A DNA stretch of 64,000 bases, taken from assembly GCA_004009845.1 (NCBI GenBank), contig RMBW01000029.1, positions 62,001 through 126,000 of the forward strand, given 5' to 3'. Shown here in pieces: positions 1-11,655 of the stretch. Under the pieces are notes generated by a model. That model was not told the origin of the DNA, searched no databases, and saw only the letters and a program-made list of their open reading frames with translations. A program made the translations under genes and the position numbers. This stretch comes from Davidsoniella eucalypti (lineage: Eukaryota; Ascomycota; Sordariomycetes; Microascales; Ceratocystidaceae). Position 1 is the first letter of the stretch. Every line of letters begins with the position of its first letter.

Positions 1-394
1 AAAAAATAAAACATATCAGAACAAAAATCCGACTTGGATGATTCAAAACATGTGTGTAAAAAATGTGTTATCTATAAGTGATTTTTGCATGGTCTTCGCA
101 GATTGGGGGATTTGAGGCTGAATTTCTATTGATCTATGTCCTCTTTCGGTAGAGTCTCTTTTTCTCGAATTTCATGTGGTTTGGACATAAGCCAAATTGC
201 AAACGAAGCTGGCTAAAGCAAGGTGGTTTAGATAACCCTCTAGATAACTGTTAAAACTTGGATAATTGTGCAAGAGAAACTTGTGTAAGTGCTTGTTTTC
301 TCTTATAGTACGTCAAGCCTATCGTTATAGTGACCCTTTGCTATATGCAATATTGAAAAATTGAAGGATGATATTTTGCTAAATTACTAACATA
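1..394. other. AT-rich stretch, no gene seen
   Basis: AT-rich sequence beyond the 3' end of the DUF3445 relic. I see no ORF with family resemblance, no RNA gene and no clear repeat. Confidence 0.5.
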
Positions 395-1368
395 TCAGAT
401 TCTACAATAGCGTCCTTGTGCTTGTGCATTTCTCGCCTTCAGGCCCTCAACAGGCTCATTCAGCTTTGGGCCCAAGCCCTCTGCCTTGATATCACAGTGA
501 ATATATGTACGTCTCGAACGAAAACAACGCCGTGCCTGGAAGCCTCGAGACCGTCTGTCTATCGATTCGTGCGTAGCTATTTTCACAGTCGATGTCTTGA
601 TCTTCCTACACTACCATGTCGCAGTTTGTAGCTAGATCAAACATGTCGGCACTTGTTGTAATAGACCACTGAATGAAGAGAAAAGGAATGTTAGCACTGG
701 AGGAGACTCTTTTGTACTTGCTTGAGATAGAATATGCTTGTGGGAAGGGTTTCTTACGTTAGTTTGCTTGACGTTCTTGCCAACTTCAAGGCGAGAGAAG
801 AAACGCTCCATGCTTGCACCAATTTTACCATAGGATGGAACTGGAGCATGAATGGCCTCTAGAGTCTTGCCTAGCTTCTCAGCCGGGTCAAATCCGTCGG
901 GGCGGCAGTATACATGTGCGACTAGGCGATGGGGTTCATATCAGGCATTCCAATCTTTAGGGAGACATCTATTAAAAAAGGACATGGCTCACCCATAGTG
1001 ATATTGTGGATTGGCTTCCATGGCTGGTGCTGTTCAGGGCTAGTAGCTTTAAAGCTAAAGTTCTTAAGGGCTTCAACTGGTGGTAGGGCATGACGTGGTT
1101 GCTTTTCGGGTAGTATCTGATCGGAGAGTTAGTTAGTTTAGTCACTATAGAATAGAGGCACAGGTTGTTTTACTGGTTTGTTGCGGGCACGGCGCTTGGT
1201 TTGAAGCTTTGCAACAACCAGAACAAAGGTTACTAACAGACCCCACATAGCATATAGCGTGTACATTTCGGTCTTCATGATATACTGTGAAGACGATATG
1301 TATCTAGTTTGAGCCATAACAGCCAAGAGTTCACCTGTCTGTGTGAATTTTGGGGTGTACCGCTTCAT
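395..1368 (-). pseudogene. DUF3445 (HODM-like) pseudogene
   Basis: Decayed copy of the fungal DUF3445 family (PF11927, related to heme-dependent oxidative N-demethylase subunits), read on the minus strand. The first piece (1368 or 1278 down to about 1138) gives a membrane segment (LYAMWGLLVTFVLVVAKLQ) followed by basic residues, the usual N-terminal anchor. The next piece (about 1103-1015) reads ALPPVEAL...WKPIHNITMG. A later piece (about 935-765) reads EPHRLVAHVYCRPDGF...IHAPVPSYGKIG..MERFFSRLEVGK. After an intron-like gap comes WSITTSADMF (from about 665), then an in-frame TAG, then EDQDIDCENSYARIDRQT and SRLPGTA. The closing part (IKAEGLGPKLNEPVEGLK) is in another frame, so there is a frameshift near 510-530. 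The central part of the family, perhaps 200 residues, is missing between the second and third pieces. Family assignment rests on remembered motifs and was not searched. Confidence 0.7.
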
Positions 1369-2365
1369 ATAAACGCCTACTGTGTTTTGTCCAAAGTATA
1401 CCGTTTTTGGCCTTTATTAGCATTTATCTGTTACCCCCCAATATAATTACCGTGAGCGTAAATCCTTCAGATACCAAGACATTACAGTTATAATATAATC
1501 TTGGCCGGCTTCACAGCATAGATAACAAGCCAATCTATACTGAGAGCTCTTTTTTCGTACCACACGCCATATGATAGCCTTTACCCCGATTTATCATAGC
1601 TTGAGGAAGACCGTTGCACGGCAGCAAAGGAGAAATAGACAAAGATACGATAGTACAACTATAGATAGTTTGCCCGAGTCAGGATCCTAAATCGGCACGT
1701 ATTCTTGGCGTCTTACATGAGATCACGAAGGAAACGGGTTTTGTTAGTTATCAGTCATGTAGTTACCTCAGATATACTTAAGACTCTCGGAATGATACCT
1801 ATTACGTCGCCCGGCCTGGAGGTTTTAAGGAAGCATCATGAGACCATTGACCGTGTTATTGGGACTGAGTTACAAATTATTCTCCATGTTGATTTACACG
1901 GCAAAATTTATGCAAAGTGCAAGAGATAAAGACAATTACCTAGATACAGATATACGCTACGGACATTTATACCCTAAGCACACTAGAAAGCACTTTAGAA
2001 TCATCGTGGGGTCAGCTCAAGACAATGTTCCATCGATTTTATTAACGCTACTAGAAAGGTTGCGTTTCATTTGTATGTATGTTTGATGGACATGGTATAT
2101 ATGTATTTGTATTTGTATTTGTTATTATGGTATATATGTGATGATACTATGTAAACCTACAACGTAGCCTTTTAGTGTGAAGATAGCTAAAGATGGATGC
2201 AACCCTAACTACACCCTAACCAAGGCTAAATTCACTTAAGATTGGGTGCGTCATTTCTTATCGATAATGCTATTTCACATCAACACAACGTTAAACTTCA
2301 CACAAGCTTCAACAGGACAAAACAAGAGCAATTATTGCTGAGTCACCAAATCCCGCAAGATCTCG
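1369..2365. other. Intergenic region upstream of NAA25
   Basis: About 1 kb of AT-rich sequence. Two overlapping small plus-strand ORFs (1705-1929 and 1838-2086) resemble nothing I know and are probably chance. A TATTTG-rich simple run sits near 2100-2125. The telobox pair at 2201-2220 is listed separately. Confidence 0.5.
2201..2220 (+). promoter_or_regulatory. Telobox pair upstream of NAA25
   Basis: AACCCTAAC at 2201-2209 and ACCCTAAC at 2213-2220, about 150 bp before the NAA25 start codon. AACCCTAA is the known core of telobox sites bound by Myb-type TRF/Tbf1 factors at telomeres and in promoters. Function here is inferred from the motif and from the similar pairs near ILM1 and bL33m. Confidence 0.4.
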
Positions 2366-5300
2366 ATGGCCCCCCAATACTGGAACTGGAACTTTCCCAA
2401 GCTCAAGCGGGGAGTCGATCTTCAAGTCCAGTCGGCATACCAAGAGGCTGACTGGCAGCGAGTGGTTCGTCTCGCGGCCAAGCGGGCCACAACATCAGAT
2501 CGCCAGTATCACGAGGTAGCCCACCTTTTCTGATTCAACTTCCTCGCCTCCTCCCGAAAACACCATCTTCGCAAGCTTCCTGTAGGAAGAGCTATGAGAA
2601 GTAACACACTACACTACATATCAATAATGAGTTGCTTGCTGACATCTACTTGCCATTTCTGTCTCTATAAATATGTAGATCCTCAAGGTAGCTGCTGAGT
2701 CTCAGATAGACTCACCCGTCTTGCGCTATGCGGCCGTAGTTCACTGCATAAAGATGCTCAAAGAGGAGGTCGTAGTGCGTGACATTGAATCGTTTGATCT
2801 GTTGTACTGGGCTACCCAAGGTATCGCCGAAGACAACTTCTTTCGAGAAGTGCTCGGGCCTCTGCACCTCCGAGCCGTCAGGTCTGGGAAGCTAACACGA
2901 TCGGCCAATATGAGGTCATTTGAGGCCTGCCTCCGGAACTGGGATTTGGAAAGTGCCCAACAGATTGCAGCTTTTCAGGATCGCACGTTCAAGCAAGAGC
3001 GCCCTCTCGTGTTCTGGAATATTGCAGTAACATATCTGCTTGCGGTAAGCCGTAGTTCTTAAAGCCTCCCATCGTAGTTGAATACTAACGTTGAAAAGAA
3101 CAGTGATCAGTGTGCCAAAGACAAGAAGTTGCTCTACTCCACACTGGCCGCAAGAATGGCCCTCAAGGCAGTAAGTTGCCCTCAATCTCAAGTAATGTCC
3201 GTTACTAACGTTTTGGTAGAACCAAGACACTGCTGTCGCCCCGACAAGCCTTGCCCTGCAAGAAGAGGAGGTGTTGGTTTATTACTGTATACTTTTGTTT
3301 CAAGGCTCGCATAAAGACTGGCAGAGTCTTCTTAGTAACGAAACCCTGGGCCCTATTGCCCAATGTCGACTGGGCCGTAAGGAACCTTTCTTCTCTGCTT
3401 GCCGCGCTCTCGAAAAATTTGGGAACTGGTTAGCTATCTACGATCTCACCAAAGCCTGTATGGAAGATGCTGATAGCACACCTGAGAATTGGAAGCCATC
3501 AGTCTTGGCGTCAGACTGGGCCTTGTGGCAGTACTTCCTCAAGTCCGCTCATAATATTCGCGAATCTAATCCTGAGTGAGTCTCAAAGCTAAAAGACATC
3601 ATACATCTTTACTCGGATATCTAACAAAACACAGCATTGCCAATGAAGCTGATACACTTATCAAGGCCGCCTCTCCCGAGACGGCTGCTGCCATTCATCG
3701 CCGAACCATGATTTTGGCAAAGATTCTTGCATGCTTAGAGCTTGGCGATACTGAAAAGGGATCAGGCACTCGTGCCGTAGAGCACATGGTCGAGCTAATC
3801 CAAAAACACACAATAGTCGCGCGATTTGAGGACCTGCGGCCTTTAGTGCAACGCCTTTCTATTGAGGAATGCGAATCACTACTCAAGGCTGTATCTGTTG
3901 CTTCAGTTGAAGCCACAAAACCTGTGGCTGTAGTTCTCAAGCAATCTCTAATCAGCAAACTCCGTTTTCTTACCTCATCTTCCCAAAACGCCGAATCTTC
4001 AGCTTATATTTCCATAATCAAGGATGCCTGCAAAAATCTACGCAGTCTTTCTTGTGCAGAAATTGGAGATGAAAAGAGCGAAATAGCAGATCTCTTCAAG
4101 AATCTGGAAATTTCAGAGTCTAAATCTATTAAGTTAGAGCTTTCACCAGATTTCTCGATACTCATTGCTGTGGCCCTTATTAAACTCAGTGGACTCGCCC
4201 CCAGTAACATCACAGATGCTAAGCTTCCTTATATTCTCCAAGCTATTGCAATCTTAGAGAATCAGCTCCACATCACACCCAAAGATCATGGTGTGCTTAT
4301 CCTTTTAGTCAGGCTACATCTCCTTACAGGCTCCGCCTGGAGAGCACACGAGACTTGGGATGTTCTTGATGTCAAGAGAACCATTGTCGATTCTCTAGCT
4401 CCTCTATTCTTAGATAGGCTTTCTACTATCTCCCCGGGGCTTGTCTCTAGTGACAAAATCACCAAAACTGTCCTATCATACTATGACAACGTATTCAAGA
4501 CTGAAATGCCCAAGTCTATCATGGAGGCTATCAACGCTAAAAGTTACTCAAGCATCATTCAGATTCCTGAATATATTCACACCTTGAAAACCAGTAGTAC
4601 GAGAGCCATGGGTCATATCGAGAGCCAAAGAGCAGCCCGCGCCTTTTCTCCCAAGCCTGAACCATGTAAGTCGTTGTGTTTTACATAGCACTTCTATCCA
4701 TGTAAGATGTCTGCTAATATCATGTAGGGAACTTTACCGACGTGCCCACCTTCTCCGAAACTATTGATTTTGGGCCATTCCCAACGCTCGAGGCCTCATC
4801 AGATACCCCAATCTATGAAACTTTGTCCGTCGGTCCGAAACCTTCGGTAAGATCAAGCTCATCATATGATATGTTTCGCCAATCATGTTAACACGCAACT
4901 ATACAGAATACACGTACTCAACTGGCTATCCTAGGCGAGAAGTTTATGTCCATCCTGAGCTGGAAGGCTCCTACTTTGTATAAGCCGTCTACCATTGCCA
5001 TCAAAGTCGATGACATCTATGTCAAAGAAGAGCTTACACGAATCGCAAATTCATTCAGCCATTACCTCACTAAGGACGCTATCACTCAGCTCACTCCCTC
5101 GGAACTAACCTTCTACAGAGTACTTGCTCTTCTGTCACTTTACATACTCTCATCATGTGCTCTAGTTGCCGATATAGACTCGGCGAATAAGCCTAGCGTT
5201 GAGGCCATAGTGAATGGTCTAAATGATCTAGTGGCTGTTGTCGAGGAACGTCTATCCAACTCATCCGAAACTGCTGAAAAGACACTTAAGTTCTTTTCTT

Positions 5301-5695
5301 CTCTTCACGACCTTTGGTATATCCGTGATATTGCTTGGGCCATCCGCTCTTCGATAAACCACATCCAAAACTTCGAGATTCGTTCCAAACCGACCAGAAC
5401 CACGCCGCCAAAGAGTATTCCTGCGAACATCAAGGCTTTGGCTGGTGCTTCTGCTTCTGCATTGGCTAAGGGTAAGGCGTGGGTTACGATTGCCAAGAAA
5501 ACCATTTCAGAACCGAGTTTTGAACGCAAGATATCTTCTTTGGCCTTTGGTAACACGGCCGAAGATGATGGTCTGACTGAAGCTGTTAGACTAGCATCAA
5601 ATATCGAGGGTACATCGTCGGCAACATGGACCAAAAAAATTGTCGATAGTTGGAAGATTAACATCAAGGGATGGGAGACTGTTACTTGGGAGTAA
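2366..5695 (+). CDS. NAA25: NatB N-acetyltransferase auxiliary subunit (Naa25/Mdm20)
   Basis: Non-catalytic, ribosome-anchoring subunit of the NatB N-terminal acetyltransferase, which acetylates nascent proteins starting Met-Asp/Glu/Asn/Gln; yeast mdm20 mutants have actin-cable and mitochondrial inheritance defects. Seven exons: 2366-2515, 2679-3044, 3099-3170, 3220-3575, 3635-4665, 4728-4846, 4907-5695; 960 aa. All junctions keep frame. The start MAPQYWNWNFPKLKRGV is the first in-frame ATG and leads into TPR-like helices (residues about 20-250, e.g. YWATQGIAEDNFFREVLGPL). The middle corresponds to the NatB_MDM20 region (PF09797). Intron 1 uses the weak donor GTAGCC. It is longer than yeast Mdm20 (about 800 aa), as I recall for filamentous fungi. 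The catalytic partner Naa20 is not in the window. Family recognised from overall pattern, not by search. Confidence 0.82.
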
Positions 5696-5884
5696 GTGTA
5701 ATAACATGTACAATATGTAGAGCTTACGACACGATATCTGAAAGAAAAAATGCGGAGAACAAAATATAGGGATAGAAACAACAGCCATGTGGCCTTAAAA
5801 CAAAGCGTCTATCAACATTCCATCTCTATGAATAAATTGTATATCAAGAGATTAGGCCACCTATCATAATTGCTATCGTTTTGT

Positions 5885-6573
5885 TTACTCTAGATGCTCG
5901 TGGTCTTCGCGCTGGTGACGGCGGATGATTTCATGGCGCTCCTCTCGTAGCGATACCCAGACCCAGAACCACACAGCCATCTCTACAAACATGATGCTAA
6001 ACACCATGCGATTCTTCAAGCCTTCGCCACCCCATGTCGCAGGGCTGTAGTTGGGGTTATGGGCGTGAGCATCAGGATGCGCCAGGCGGCCACGCGAGCT
6101 GCCGCCACCGAAAAATGGCGAGCTTGAGGAGAAGAGAAACGAGTATACGACGCCGGAGAAGGCAAGGAAAAAGCGAACGGGAGCTAGGGAAGTAAAAGAA
6201 AATCAGCATATCGTTTCATCCTGTTGTTGTGGTTGTCCCATAGGATGCATAGCTCGGCCAATGTTACAAGATGGCAGAGTAGATGTGAGTACGTACCTTG
6301 AACACCCCAGTGGTGAATCAGCGACAAATCATCAGGAAGAGTGAGACTGAATAGGTCAGATACACCAATGTAGGCAAACAGCACGGCGACTAAGGCTAGA
6401 GGTGCCGAGGCCGTGTCAAAGCCGCGCATATACGGCATACCCATGCTCTCGCCGAGGATAAAGACCAAGCCTTGGTCAGCGATGACTTTAGGACTCGTCA
6501 GGAAGAAGTACGCCATAGCAATATGTAGCAGTGAGACCGAAGTCACCACCGTGCTTCCGGAGATAAGTGCCAT
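5885..6573 (-). CDS. ILM1: Ilm1-family small membrane protein
   Basis: Member of the fungal Ilm1 family (increased loss of mitochondrial DNA 1, PF10311), small ER/mitochondria-linked membrane proteins; yeast mutants lose mtDNA more often. Two exons, 6573-6297 and 6183-5885, giving 191 aa; the intron is GTACGT...CCTAG. Four hydrophobic segments: residues about 10-28 (SVSLLHIAMAYFFLTSP), 52-72 (LALVAVLFAYIGVSDLF), 94-112 (VRFFLAFSGVVYSFLFSS) and 158-178 (FVEMAVWFWVWVSLREER). The second segment's FAYIGVSDL and the C-terminal W-rich helix followed by acidic and basic residues are family-like. The 3' end faces the NAA25 3' end 190 bp away (convergent). A telobox pair lies about 235 bp upstream. 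Confidence 0.75.
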
Positions 6574-6997
6574 GGTAAGAGATGATCTTTGGAGTTAGGG
6601 GATCTCGTGATTTTGATCGGAAACTGTTTGAGGAAAAAATATATTGTGAGACGCAAACAAGAAGATGGAAAACTTGAAATAGTGAGCTCGGCGAACGGGT
6701 CGAATAGTACTGTGGAATGGATGGAAAGTCAGCTAAAAAGGCCACTTAGAAGGGGGAAGCTAACGCTTCGCCTGCTAAAGTTTCGTCATAGTTAGGACCT
6801 ACCTATCAACCCTAACTGTCTTCGTAACCCTAATAAATCATTTTTTTCTTAGCACGAAATAAACGATCATTATAAATACAGTTAAGTTTATACAGTATTT
6901 CAGGCGAGATAGCTTGAGTAGAGTGGTGGTAAATTTTCGTCAGTTCATTAACATCAAAGATAATAATACAGTGTAAAGCAGTTCTTTATAGCCACAT
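6574..6997. other. ILM1 promoter / COX23 3' flank
   Basis: Sequence between the ILM1 start (leftward) and the COX23 stop. It holds two AACCCTAA motifs (listed separately) and an AT-rich tract near 6840-6900. The short ORF at 6589-6795 is not supported. Confidence 0.5.
6808..6833. promoter_or_regulatory. Telobox pair upstream of ILM1
   Basis: Perfect AACCCTAA at 6808-6815 and again at 6826-6833 (18-bp spacing), about 235-260 bp upstream of the ILM1 ATG. Probable binding site for a Tbf1/TRF-like Myb factor, by motif only. Confidence 0.45.
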
Positions 6998-7495
6998 TCA
7001 GAATAGTTTACCGGCTTTCTTCTGTGCAAGCTATATGACGGCATGTCAGTGTCAGCGTAGGTTAAATGGCGTTAGGAGAGTGGTAGATTGTCGGTACTCA
7101 CCCAAGCTTTTTTACAATCACGGTACGCCCTATGACCCAACGTTAGAATTTGATACAGACGAATATTAGATGGCGGACAATGATTCATACTGGAAGTAAT
7201 CAGTACACATCGCCTTATCAGTGGGATTGCGATGGAGGCAGCGGATGCTGCGGTCTGCGGCTTCCTGGCAAGGATCGAAGTACTTGCTCATATCCTTTCT
7301 GTGAAAATGTCACCGATAGTCAGCAGCTGGCTGTGAGCAAAAAGAAATAAAAAAGAAATATCAAGATTATGAGCTATTCTCTCGGGCTGCTAGGGGATTT
7401 CGGTCAACTTACGCGCGGAACTGGGCCTTTTTCTCGTCGCTCCATGGGTTATCGTCCTTCGCCGGTGGTTTCTCATTGCTCTGGCTGGATGACAT
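6998..7495 (-). CDS. COX23: Cytochrome c oxidase assembly protein Cox23 (twin CX9C)
   Basis: Small intermembrane-space protein of the CHCH class, imported by the Mia40/Erv1 disulfide relay and needed for complex IV assembly, in copper homeostasis together with Cox17. Four exons: 7495-7413, 7298-7191, 7129-7102 (28 nt), 7030-6998; 83 aa. Residues 35-48 read [15 protein letters not shown], with C38 and C48 nine residues apart; C59 and C69 form the second CX9C (CTDYFQAYRDC). The tail [14 protein letters not shown] fits family members. The N-terminus (about 30 residues, polar, [11 protein letters not shown]) has no presequence, as expected for Mia40 substrates. Introns have standard GTAAGT, GTATGA and GTGAGT donors. 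The four short exons are individually too small to stand out as ORFs. Confidence 0.88.
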
Positions 7496-9094
7496 GATGT
7501 GCGTGCTGTTGTTTTCCTCGATACTGGCTATTGAGAATTGATAAAACGGTCACCAATCATCCATCAACACGATAGAGTGTTGTGGCGTCGTCGTAGCACT
7601 GTTGTTTGTTAGCAGCGTTGACATATGATTAGCGTTGACGCTGGCTGACTAATCGGGCCCATAGAAAGATGACACTCAGCACATGAGACAAACGGCTCGC
7701 AATACGCACTTTTTCTCATTCCATGTCTGATTTTCACCATTGAAGAAGTTCAGAAAAGTAGTATCTGCTTCAAGCCAGAAAAGCCAACGGAGATACGATA
7801 AACGCCACTGGGTGTGGTGCGACTGTTTCTGTAGCACGAGGTCGCTGAGATTCTTGCTCATTCGATGCCTTGAAAATCGTAGCCGCCCTGAGGTCCGTGA
7901 ACAATGCATGTTACCGAAATTCTGAAGTGCAAACGGAACTAATGCAATGCAAGTAAGCAGTTGTGTGAACAACACAAACACGCACAGCACCAATCTGGTA
8001 GGTACAATATAATGTACAACTAGATGGTCACGTAATGATAAAGGCGGTCTCCTGTTGATTCGAATGGCTTGCATAGCCTTAGGCAACAATGACAATTGAT
8101 ATATGTAGACTAGCCACGTCGACCGTAATTAAATGAAACAAACCGAACATAAACATATGTACTATGTGTATGTATCTGTAGTTATAAATTCTACTTTATG
8201 ACGTTGATAAAAGAAAGAGTTACACGGATTGAGAAGCTCTAGCAAACTGCTACATACTAGCTTATCGCTAGACTATGTTCCAGACCCTAGTTTTATTGCG
8301 GCTGGATTTGGACAGTTGCAGAAGGGCTATGAAACCATTGACAGTAAAGCGTTCTTTTTTTCCAACCCAAGTTCCTCCGGCAAACACTCTCTTTTGCATT
8401 TTTTGTTAAACAGTGCCTCGGAATTGACTTGGCCTTGCCCTGGCGCATGCAACAGATTAAAATAAAAATTAAGAACAAAAATAAAGCGTGGAACAATTTC
8501 TTCCTTCTTTTCAAACTCTTTTGCGCCTAAAAAGCTCTCTACGCCTAAATGAAAAAGCATGGCTGATAGCTAGTCAACCGACCATCCAGCAGCATAATAG
8601 TACCCACCCCGTCATCCATTTACGTCTTGGTGCAGGTGTAGCATTGCCGACGCATCTTGGTCTCTGTTTCTACCCGCTACATCTTTTCCAGCTCTTTCAT
8701 AAAAACAACAACAACGACCACTACCTGCATCCTCTGCCGTCAGCCGACCAACAAGGCACTTCTAAGTCACACGCGGCAGCATCGTCATTTCCATAGCGCT
8801 GAATTCTTTTCTTTTTTTCTTGTCTAAATCCCTCTAATCCCTCGTCTTCCCATTTGTTTCTATTGTATCGCAGCTTTCAGCTTTGAGTGCCCTCGTTCGT
8901 TATAAAATTGTACATTTGATTCTCATCTTCCTATCTTTCCCATCTTCCCTTTCACCTTTTCGCATCCCCCAGTCCATTTCCATCGTTTCGCTTTTCATCT
9001 CCAGTGGCAGCATCATTGCATCATTGCATCATCCTTATCCATCCATCTAGTGCCTTGTTTATCTCAAGCATAAGTTTATTAGCATTGTGCAATC
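7496..9094. other. Divergent intergenic region COX23 / SWIB gene
   Basis: 1.6 kb between divergent genes. The right part (about 8480-9090) is CT-rich with runs such as CTTTTCTTTTTTTCTTG and is a likely promoter plus 5' leader of the SWIB gene. A 139-aa minus-strand ORF (7676-8095) and a 102-aa plus-strand ORF (8488-8796) show no family features and are treated as chance. Confidence 0.5.
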
Positions 9095-10460
9095 ATGTCC
9101 GACCCTCGTAAGTCATTCCCATGTTGTCTTTTCCTGGCCTGCACTGATGCTCGGCCTTGCACTTCTAATTCCCGGGTCCAGTATCGATCTAGATAAACGA
9201 TCATACATACATACATACACATTGCACAAAATATCAGTCTATAGCCAGCCTTGCGCTAGACTTTCATTCCCATAAATTTAAGAGAAAGCCATAGACATAT
9301 CCTTTCATTACTGCTTGCTAATAACTCTTGTCTTTATGATGCACAGTCACACCGAAAGAAACTGCCAAATATACTGAAATCATTGATTCTATCCTCCATA
9401 CTTCCGACCTCGAAACGGTTTCGCGTAAAACTATCCGTTCGGGGCTTGAGGAAGCACTTGGAGGAAAGGACCTGAGATCTCAAAAAGTAAGACCCTTACC
9501 ACATATAAACCCACCTACCCACATTTTTAATTATCATGGGCACCGTGTATCGAATGGCTCCTCAACGGTCAAAAGAGAGTTGCGGCGTGGAGTTTGTGGT
9601 CGGTATGCCGTGCCGCAATGTGCCTAATAAGCTAAAGAAACCAATTCTCATGGTATATTAGTTGAGATACTGATAGTTTTTTTTTATCTAATACTATAAC
9701 CAACTACCATAGCCTGGGATTGATTATGGAAAGTTTTATCTATAAAAAAAAATACTAACGTATGCCCTTGTTTATATACAGATTGCGATCCGAGATCTCA
9801 TCGAAGCCCGATTCGATGCCTTGACTCAGTCTCCACCCGACTCACCTGCCGATGATACACATATGGACGTTGAGGAGGAGGAGGATGTAAAAACTATCAA
9901 AAGACGTAACTCGGCCTTAGAAGATGCCGATGCAAAGTTGGCCGCCGAGCTACAAGCTCAGGAAAACAGCCTTGTTCGTGTGCGTGCCACTCGTGGTAGC
10001 ACTGGCGCAAAACCTAAAAAAGTAGTCAAAAATAAGGCAACTCGTCGTAAGAAGTCAACAAAGAAAGCATCTGGCGAGAACGAAAGCGACATGGATGGCA
10101 CGCCGAAGAAATTTACCGGCTTCCAGAAACCATTCATGCTGAGCAATCCGTTAGTTGCATTGGTCGGTGAGAGTGAGGTACGCACATACTTATATATACA
10201 GACATATATCCATAGTTACGACATACCCTTCCCGTTAGCCATACTAACATGTAGTTCACTTACAGCTCTCCAGACCCCAAGTTGTGAAAAAGATATGGGA
10301 ATATATCAAGGGAAATGAACTCCAGGACCCGAATGACAAGCGACAAATCCTTTGCGATGACTTGATGGAAGCGGTCTTCAAGCAGACTAGCATCAACATG
10401 TTCCAGATGAACAAAAATCTGGGTAGCCATCTCTACCCACTCGAGAACGAAAAACCTTAG
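9095..10460 (+). CDS. DEK_C/SWIB domain chromatin protein (Uaf30/Tri1-like)
   Basis: Nuclear protein with an N-terminal DEK_C-type helical domain and a C-terminal SWIB/MDM2 domain, the architecture of yeast Uaf30 (RNA polymerase I upstream activating factor) and Tri1. Four exons: 9095-9107 (13 nt), 9347-9486, 9782-10177, 10266-10460; 247 aa. Residues about 5-65 (LTPKETAKYTEIIDSIL... TIRSGLEEALGG) form the DEK_C domain. Residues about 75-140 are acidic and then Lys-rich (KPKKVVKNKATRRKKSTKK). Residues about 155-240 form the SWIB domain (FMLSNPLVALVGE, LSRPQVVKKIWEYIKGNELQ, MFQMNKNLGSHL). The SWIB domain is split by intron 3. Intron 2 is 295 nt, long for this window. Which yeast paralogue it matches cannot be settled by eye. 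Confidence 0.85.
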
Positions 10461-11655
10461 AGACGGCAAATGTAAGATGCAAGCTCTACTTTTTCTTTTC
10501 TTGGCCATGTCTGTTCTTCACTCTTTTGTTATTTTCTTATCTTTTTCATTTATTTATCCACGACTGCTGAAAATTTCCCATTTCTTTTCTAATTGGGTTG
10601 GAGTTATGGAATTGTTTTTGTCTTCCGTTGTTCCAAATCTATATTGCCACTTTGCTATTTCACAACATTTTCACGTCTGTTATAATCACTGCTACTACTA
10701 TCCGAACCTTTTGTTACGGCATCAAGTATGCACTGCTGTCTTTTTTTATATTTTTTTTTAAGGAATTTGATATCTAGATCAAGAAAGCGAGGTTATGTAC
10801 TACTCTACTCAATATTTCCATTGAACTTCATGAATTTGAAACATGTCAGGAGAAGGAGCCCTAGTATCAGCAAACTGTTCGCGCTTCTGATAACGTGATA
10901 CTCGATTTTGATTCGGTCTTGATAGTGTCAAAGCGTCTTTTGCTTTAAGGCTTTCCTGGGGCAATATACTAGGGAAACCGTTCATATATATCTCGATTAA
11001 CAGATTTTCGTGGGTCGGAGTCGCACCGCCTTGGCAACTTGGCAGTTTATTGCAACGATAATAGCGGCTGGTAAGTCTGCCCTGTCTTGTAACGATAAAT
11101 GCTTGGTTGGGCAACTTTAACTTGTGCGGAACGAAAGCCAGGGACCCTGCGGTGCCCCCGGATTATGAATCCAGAACAGCCTATTTCTAGCTATCAAATA
11201 GTATGAATGATGATTCATACCCATAAGCAGAATGAACTCACTTGCCGTCATCAAGGTCTCATGGTGCTGTCTCTGTCCTAGCTAGCTTCTACTGGAAATA
11301 CCTTTACTATAGAAGGGTACGGCTAAACCTCGGTAGGTCAAATATTGGATTTCGTCGACACTGGTATTTAGTTTAAGTGTGCGTTAAACCACCATACTAA
11401 GTACTGGTGTACCTGGATTTGTCATATCCACCGTGCTCAGTATTTAGCAGAAAAACACCCGGAGATATCATCTTGTGTTGGCCGATATCAAGTTTTTGAC
11501 ATTCCATCAAGGGCTTGTCATCTTTTGTTTTCTCAGCTACTTCACATCTTCACATCTTCACAATCGATACTCGCAACCCGGAATTCCCTCCCTCTTTCAC
11601 GACTTCAACCTATTATTGCTACTCATACTATCGACCTGTAGCTACTCAACTGGCC
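10461..11655. other. Intergenic region upstream of HEL2
   Basis: Left part (to about 10780) is T-rich 3' flank of the SWIB gene. The middle holds a 101-aa minus ORF (10809-11114) without recognisable features, and on the minus strand near 11140-11175 a hairpin like a tRNA-Met anticodon arm that does not complete a tRNA. The last 100 bp (CACATCTTCACATCTTCAC...) is the CT-rich HEL2 leader. Confidence 0.45.

Noticed and set aside
1705..2086. Two overlapping ORFs (74 and 82 aa) upstream of NAA25
   Set aside because: Different frames over the same DNA, no family resemblance, AT-rich surroundings.
7676..8095. 139-aa minus-strand ORF upstream of COX23
   Set aside because: No domain, low-quality composition, lies in the divergent promoter interval and has no splice-linked neighbours.
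11130..11190. tRNA-Met-like anticodon arm on the minus strand (stem CTGGA/TCCGG around TTCATAA)
   Set aside because: No matching acceptor stem, and the expected T arm lacks GTTCGANNC. A chance hairpin or an old tRNA relic at most.
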